Positions 32,624 to 35,756 of a DNA stretch of 35,756 bases are shown in pieces. Both the position numbers and the translations under genes were made by a program. The notes under the pieces are model-generated. The model made no database searches. It worked only from the letters and a program-made list of their open reading frames with translations, and was not told the DNA's origin. The stretch's first letter is position 1. Each line of letters opens with the position of its first letter. Origin of the DNA: Lachnospiraceae bacterium (GTDB lineage Bacteria; Bacillota; Clostridia; Lachnospirales; Lachnospiraceae); assembly GCA_017437785.1 (NCBI GenBank), contig JAFRXH010000031.1, positions 1-35,756 of the forward strand, written 5' to 3'.

Positions 32624-32673
32624 TGTCATCCTGAGCGAAATAACTTGTCATCCTGAGCGAAGCGAAGGATCTT
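32624..32673 (+). repeat. Dispersed repeat TGTCATCCTGAGCGAA, two copies
   Basis: Copy 1 is 32624-32639 (TGTCATCCTGAGCGAA). Copy 2 is 32646-32673 and continues with GCGAAGGATCTT. Related copies lie near 34067-34082 and at 35126-35202, always between genes. Confidence 0.85.
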
Positions 32674-32690
32674 ATTATGGAGGTATCTAT

Positions 32691-34058
32691 ATGGACTATG
32701 ACGTACTCATAATCGGAGCCGGACCGGGGGGGATATTTTCGGCATACGAACTGGCAAAGCTTAAGCCGGGCCTTAAGATAGCTGTATTTGAAAGCGGTAA
32801 TCCGCTTGAGAAGCGCAAATGCCCTATCGACGGCGATAAGGTTAAAAGCTGTATCGGCTGTAAGCCCTGCTCGATAATGAACGGTTTTGGCGGTGCGGGG
32901 GCTTTTTCCGACGGCAAATATAATATAACCAATCAGTTCGGCGGTACGCTGTATGAGTATATAGGCAAGAATAAAGCCATCGAACTGATGAAATATGTTG
33001 ATGATATAAATATGAGCCACGGCGGCAAGGGTACAAAGCTTTATTCCACCGCAAATACCGAGATAAAGAAGCTCTGTCTCCAGAACGACTTACATCTTTT
33101 GGATGCCTCCGTTCGTCACTTGGGCACTGATGTTAATTACATCGTGCTGGGGCAGCTGTTTGCCGAGCTCAAAGATAAAGTGGACTTTTATTTCCTATCG
33201 CCTGTAGAACATGTAAGGATGATCGACGGCGGTTACAAAGTGGAATTAAAAGACGCTTCTTATACAGGTGAGAAGTGCATTATATCGGCCGGGCGCAGCG
33301 GCAGCAAGTGGATGGAGACCGTATGCAGCGAGCTTGAGATACCCACAAAGAGCAACCGCGTGGATATAGGCGTGCGTGTTGAGCTTCCCGCAGCGGTATT
33401 TTCGCATCTTACGGATGAGCTTTATGAAAGCAAGATAGTATACCGTACCGCTAAATACGGCGATCTGGTGCGTACTTTCTGTATGAATCCCAAAGGCGCA
33501 GTGGTCAATGAGAATACAAACGGCATCGTTACAGTTAACGGCCACAGCTACGAGGATCCTGAAAAGCAGACGGAAAATACCAATTTTGCGCTGCTGGTGG
33601 CTAAGCATTTTTCGCAGCCTTTTAAAGACAGTAACGGTTACGGTGAGAGCATAGCAAAACTTTCAAACATGCTGGGCGGAGGCGTTATAGTGCAGCGTTT
33701 CGGGGATCTGATAACCGGGCACCGTTCCACTCCTTCGCGTATCAGCGAGGCTTTCATCACCCCTACGCTAAATGCCACTCCCGGTGACTTAAGTCTGGTT
33801 ATGCCCAAGCGTATACTGGACGGTATCATCGAGATGATCTACAAGCTCGATAAGATAGCTCCGGGTACTGCTAATGATGATACCCTGCTCTATGGCGTGG
33901 AAGTCAAGTTCTACAATATGGAAGTCGAGATAGATGAAAATCTTGAGACTCTTCACAAGGGCCTGTTTATAATCGGCGACGGCAGCGGCATCACACATTC
34001 GCTCTCACATGCCAGCGCCAGCGGCGTGCATGTGGCAAGGGTGATCTGCGGAGCTTAG
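32691..34058 (+). CDS. FAD-dependent dehydrogenase (COG2509-like)
   Basis: The 455-residue cytoplasmic flavoprotein has an N-terminal Rossmann dinucleotide fold (MDYDVLIIGAGPGGIFSAYE, Gly9-Gly14). A Cys pair cluster follows (RKCPIDG, CIGCKPCSIMNGFGGAGAFS), typical of uncharacterised FAD-dependent dehydrogenases. The C-terminal FAD-binding segment is GLFIIGDGSGITHSLSHASA. The substrate is unknown. Four cysteines in the first 70 residues could bind a metal or act in redox chemistry. TATGGAGG precedes the ATG. It follows murF by 70 bases containing two dispersed repeats, with no terminator. Confidence 0.85.
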   Translation: MDYDVLIIGAGPGGIFSAYELAKLKPGLKIAVFESGNPLEKRKCPIDGDKVKSCIGCKPCSIMNGFGGAGAFSDGKYNITNQFGGTLYEYIGKNKAIELMKYVDDINMSHGGKGTKLYSTANTEIKKLCLQNDLHLLDASVRHLGTDVNYIVLGQLFAELKDKVDFYFLSPVEHVRMIDGGYKVELKDASYTGEKCIISAGRSGSKWMETVCSELEIPTKSNRVDIGVRVELPAAVFSHLTDELYESKIVYRTAKYGDLVRTFCMNPKGAVVNENTNGIVTVNGHSYEDPEKQTENTNFALLVAKHFSQPFKDSNGYGESIAKLSNMLGGGVIVQRFGDLITGHRSTPSRISEAFITPTLNATPGDLSLVMPKRILDGIIEMIYKLDKIAPGTANDDTLLYGVEVKFYNMEVEIDENLETLHKGLFIIGDGSGITHSLSHASASGVHVARVICGA

Positions 34059-34066
34059 CAACCTCA

Positions 34067-34082
34067 GGAAGCGAAGGATCTT
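34067..34082 (+). repeat. Partial copy of the dispersed repeat
   Basis: GGAAGCGAAGGATCTT matches the right end of the repeat at 32646-32673. It lies 9 bases after the oxidoreductase stop codon. Confidence 0.7.
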
Positions 34083-34122
34083 CCGGTTTTTGCATATAGT
34101 ATAATTCCTAAAAATGGTACAA

Positions 34123-34152
34123 AAGGGTGATATACACTATCACCTTTTTTTT
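34123..34152 (+). terminator. Rho-independent terminator
   Basis: AAGGGTGATA pairs with TATCACCTT around TACAC, followed by a T-run. It ends the ddl-murF-oxidoreductase stretch. Confidence 0.85.
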
Positions 34153-34205
34153 ATATAATAAATGCGATAATATCCGGTGCATCGTGATATTCACGAAAGC
34201 ATATC

Positions 34206-34484
34206 ATGCATAAGGAGGGGGAGATAAAAAGACTGTTGGTATGGCTGCTTACATTGGCAATGTGCTTTTCGGACATAGGAAGCACAGGCCTTAAGGTGAT
34301 GGGATTCCCGGTATTATTCCGAAAGCTTTAATTATAATACGTATGGATATTACGGGGTTGGGACCCGGAAGAAAAACGTGATCAGTACCACAAAGCCTGC
34401 ACGCTATTGGTTGCGTAGTTATAAAAAAAGCCGAGTGATAATACGGATTGTGGAGATATCGTCACGGTAAAAGTTGAAGAATGA
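34206..34484 (+). pseudogene. Decayed gene for a small secreted protein
   Basis: AAGGAGGGGGAG (34210-34221) is a strong ribosome site, but the codon where a start should be is ATA (34224), not ATG. What follows reads as a signal peptide (KRLLVWLLTLAMCFS). The frame then hits TAA at 34329. Shifted frames carry on with YYSESFNYNTYGYYGVG and, near the end, SDNTDCGDIVTVKVEE before TGA 34482-34484. A 41-residue ORF from ATG 34206 is still open, but it would be translated through its own ribosome site. Start loss plus at least two frameshifts indicate a relic. The parent protein is not identifiable. Confidence 0.6.
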
Positions 34485-34502
34485 TACCAACCGGAGTATA
34501 AT
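34474..34502 (+). promoter_or_regulatory. Promoter of the fumarase beta-subunit gene
   Basis: TTGAAG (34474-34479) and TATAAT (34497-34502) with a 17-bp spacer. The -35 box lies in the last codons of the pseudogene. Confidence 0.65.
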
Positions 34503-34517
34503 ATCTTTAAATATGAG

Positions 34518-34554
34518 TGCAGGATCCGGATATAGCGATTCGGATCCTGCATTT
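34518..34554 (+). promoter_or_regulatory. Perfect 11-bp hairpin in the 5' leader
   Basis: TGCAGGATCCG (34518-34528) pairs perfectly with CGGATCCTGCA (34541-34551) and is followed by TTTC. It lies about 10 bases after the predicted transcription start and 28 bases before the start codon. It could be a weak terminator, an attenuator or a stabilising 5' hairpin. Confidence 0.6.
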
Positions 34555-34579
34555 CACTGATAAAACGATGGAGGATAAA

Positions 34580-35107
34580 ATGGAATATCGTTTAAATGCG
34601 CCTTTTGCGCAGAAAGATCTGGATAGATTAAGAGCGGGAGATATGGTATATATCAGTGGTACGATCTATGTGGCGCGTGATGCCGCACATAAGCGTATGT
34701 ACGAAGCTCTGCAGCGCGGAGAAGAGCTGCCTGTGGATGTGAAAGGACAGACCGTTTATTATATGGGCCCTTCGCCCGCGCGTGAAGGTCAGGTGATAGG
34801 ATCAGCAGGCCCCACAACCGCAAGCCGTATGGATAAATATACGCCTTCTTTGCTTGATCTGGGCTTAAACGCAATGATAGGAAAAGGAAAGAGATCGCAG
34901 GCGGTAAAGGATTCGATGAAGAAAAACGGCGCGGTATATTTCGCTGCGATAGGCGGCGCGGGCGCGCTGCTTTCCAAAGCGATAACTTCCGCAGAAGTAG
35001 TGGCATATGACGATCTTGGAACGGAAGCGTTACGAAAGCTTACGGTTTCGGAGTTTCCTGCTATAGTAGTGATAGATACGGAAGGAACGGATCTGTATCT
35101 GAAATGA
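34580..35107 (+). CDS. Class I fumarase/tartrate dehydratase beta subunit, orphan
   Basis: The start is ATG 34580 (MEYRLNAPFAQ), 5 bases after GGAGG (34570-34574). The 175-residue product matches the C-terminal (beta) part of class I [4Fe-4S] hydro-lyases: RLRAGDMVYISGTIYVARDA, YYMGPSPAREGQVIGSAGPT, TASRMDKYTPSLLDLGL, MIGKGKRS. By family it works with an alpha subunit that carries the iron-sulfur cluster, to hydrate fumarate to malate or act on a related acid. No alpha-subunit gene is adjacent: the upstream space holds a pseudogene and its own promoter. The partner must be encoded elsewhere, or downstream function has been lost. Confidence 0.88.
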   Translation: MEYRLNAPFAQKDLDRLRAGDMVYISGTIYVARDAAHKRMYEALQRGEELPVDVKGQTVYYMGPSPAREGQVIGSAGPTTASRMDKYTPSLLDLGLNAMIGKGKRSQAVKDSMKKNGAVYFAAIGGAGALLSKAITSAEVVAYDDLGTEALRKLTVSEFPAIVVIDTEGTDLYLK

Positions 35108-35125
35108 TGACAGTGTACATTCGCC

Positions 35126-35202
35126 TGTCATCCGGAGAGCCGGCCTACCTGTCATCCGGAGAGCCTATCCGCGTGTCATCCTAAGCGAAGCGAAGGATCT
35201 TT
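35126..35202 (+). repeat. Cluster of three dispersed-repeat copies
   Basis: TGTCATCCGGAGAGC occurs at 35126-35140 and 35150-35164. A longer copy TGTCATCCTAAGCGAAGCGA runs on with AGGATCTTT at 35174-35202. Spacing is 24 bases. The set matches the family seen after murF. Confidence 0.85.
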
Positions 35203-35222
35203 CTCAAAATACCAACTTTCGC

Positions 35223-35251
35223 TTGACAAGAACATTTATTTGAAATATAAT
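35223..35251 (+). promoter_or_regulatory. Consensus promoter of tRNA-Ser
   Basis: TTGACA (35223-35228), 17-bp spacer, TATAAT (35246-35251): a perfect sigma-A promoter about 40 bases before the tRNA. Confidence 0.93.
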
Positions 35252-35290
35252 TACTTTCGCTTTCAATTAAATAAGCAGTGCAAGTAATTC

Positions 35291-35378
35291 GGAGAAGTAC
35301 TCAAGAGGCCGAAGAGGCGCCCCTGCTAAGGGTGTAGGTCGGGTGACCGGCGCGAGGGTTCAAATCCCTCCTTCTCCG
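35291..35378 (+). tRNA. tRNA-Ser (anticodon GCU)
   Basis: The acceptor stem GGAGAAG (35291-35297) pairs with CTTCTCC (35371-35377), discriminator G. The D-arm is CTC/GAG. The anticodon arm CGCCC-CTGCTAA-GGGTG carries GCT at 35325-35327, reading AGC/AGU serine codons. A long variable arm, as in all serine tRNAs, precedes the T-arm GAGGG-TTCAAAT-CCCTC. CCA is not encoded. Confidence 0.97.
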
Positions 35379-35380
35379 CT

Positions 35381-35402
35381 GGCAGCCAGCAGGCTGCCTT
35401 TT
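35381..35402 (+). terminator. Terminator of tRNA-Ser
   Basis: GGCAGCC and GGCTGCC form a perfect 7-bp stem around AGCA, followed by TTTT. Confidence 0.92.
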
Positions 35403-35733
35403 GACTTTAGGAGGCTGATTTACATAAAATATTTCCTTATAATAAGGAAGATATAGTAGTAAAAAGGCCCGGCGAACCACCAAATCTGGTTACACAAAAA
35501 AAGATTAAAAAAAATCAAAAAAAGTGTTGACAGATAAAACCTAAAGTGCTAATATCTAAAAGTCGCACGCAAGAAGGTAAAAAAACAAAGCCCTTGCAAA
35601 GCGATAAGAACCTTGATAAATAAACAGCTATCCAACCCCGAAGATTTCTGAAACAAGAGAAATTTTTGGAACAAGAACGATTTAGTAAATCAATGGATTT
35701 TTAGCCAGTTTAAACTGGCTGGGAATAAAAACT
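35403..35733 (+). promoter_or_regulatory. rRNA operon promoter and leader
   Basis: No gene is seen here. The rRNA promoter is TTGACA (35527-35532), 17 bp, TAATAT (35550-35555), preceded by a strongly A-rich UP-like stretch. The leader includes GAACCTTGATAAATAAAC (about 35609-35626), similar to the antitermination/processing region of Firmicute rRNA leaders. The 18-base perfect palindrome AGCCAGTTTAAACTGGCT (35703-35720) lies 13 bases before 16S rRNA. Upstream, TTCCTTA/TAAGGAA (35433-35449) forms a small hairpin. Confidence 0.85.
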
Positions 35734-35756
35734 TATTTAGAGAGTTTGATCCTGGC
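35734..35756 (+). rRNA. 16S ribosomal RNA, 5' end only
   Basis: AGAGTTTGATCCTGGC (35741-35756) is the universal 5' region of bacterial 16S rRNA (position 8 onward in E. coli numbering). The mature 5' end is therefore placed near 35734. The gene continues beyond the window. Confidence 0.96.

Noticed and set aside
35301-35483. Minus-strand ORF ending in an RRRDLNPRAGHPTYTLSRG-like sequence
   Set aside because: It is the well-known false protein read from the antisense strand of a serine tRNA.
1-35756. CRISPR array, prophage or insertion sequence
   Set aside because: No regularly spaced repeats, transposase, integrase or phage structural genes were seen.

Overview
The window looks like a chromosomal segment of a low/mid-GC anaerobic Firmicute, most likely a fibre-degrading Lachnospiraceae species of the Butyrivibrio/Pseudobutyrivibrio kind. 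Pointers are a GH9 cellulase with a Thr/Pro linker, a GntR plus LplABC-like sugar uptake operon, a sensory [FeFe]-hydrogenase, a T-box-controlled threonyl-tRNA synthetase without a TGS domain, and strong TTGACA/TATAAT promoters. The right edge enters an rRNA operon: the last bases are the start of 16S rRNA. The genus is an inference from gene content.

Layout. 1-5780: end of an unknown gene, a secreted GH9 cellulase, a protein with an RRXRR-like N-terminus behind a duplicated leader, an APH-fold (NahK-like) kinase and an alpha/beta hydrolase. 5781-8214: a strong promoter, an array of three related structured RNAs, and a TerD-domain fusion protein. 8297-14856: a GH26-like hydrolase on the minus strand, divergent from a two-gene operon of a SAP-like protein and a SWIM-SNF2 helicase. 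14923-19618: a zinc-ribbon membrane protein, glucose-6-phosphate isomerase, and a hydrogenase-MCP fusion sensor. 19779-24182: an autoregulated GntR/ABC sugar uptake operon. 24262-29024: a structured leader with a GH25 lysozyme, the T-box and thrS, and a MORN/TPR membrane protein. 29146-34058: an EF-hand-like protein, ddl, murF and a FAD oxidoreductase. 34206-35107: a decayed secreted-protein gene and an orphan fumarase beta subunit. 35126-35756: dispersed repeats, tRNA-Ser(GCU) and the rRNA leader.

The most interesting system is at 5809-8214. The first RNA (5844-5970) contains every helix of a tRNA, circularly permuted. The acceptor stem is exactly 7 bp and capped by a cUCCGg tetraloop. The T-arm comes before it, the D-arm after it, and the anticodon stem opens into a basal helix. 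This is the architecture of bacterial YrlA-type Y RNAs. Two further RNAs repeat the basal module (AGCUA, exactly 7 nt, UUACU; RAUAWC before the closing strand) without the tRNA mimic. The array forms the leader of a gene for a large helical protein with a C-terminal TerD-like domain and no recognisable vWA/MIDAS region of Ro60. The proposal is a Y-RNA ribonucleoprotein whose partner is a TerD fusion rather than a classical Ro60/Rsr. The RNA structure is read directly from the sequence; the protein partnership is inference.
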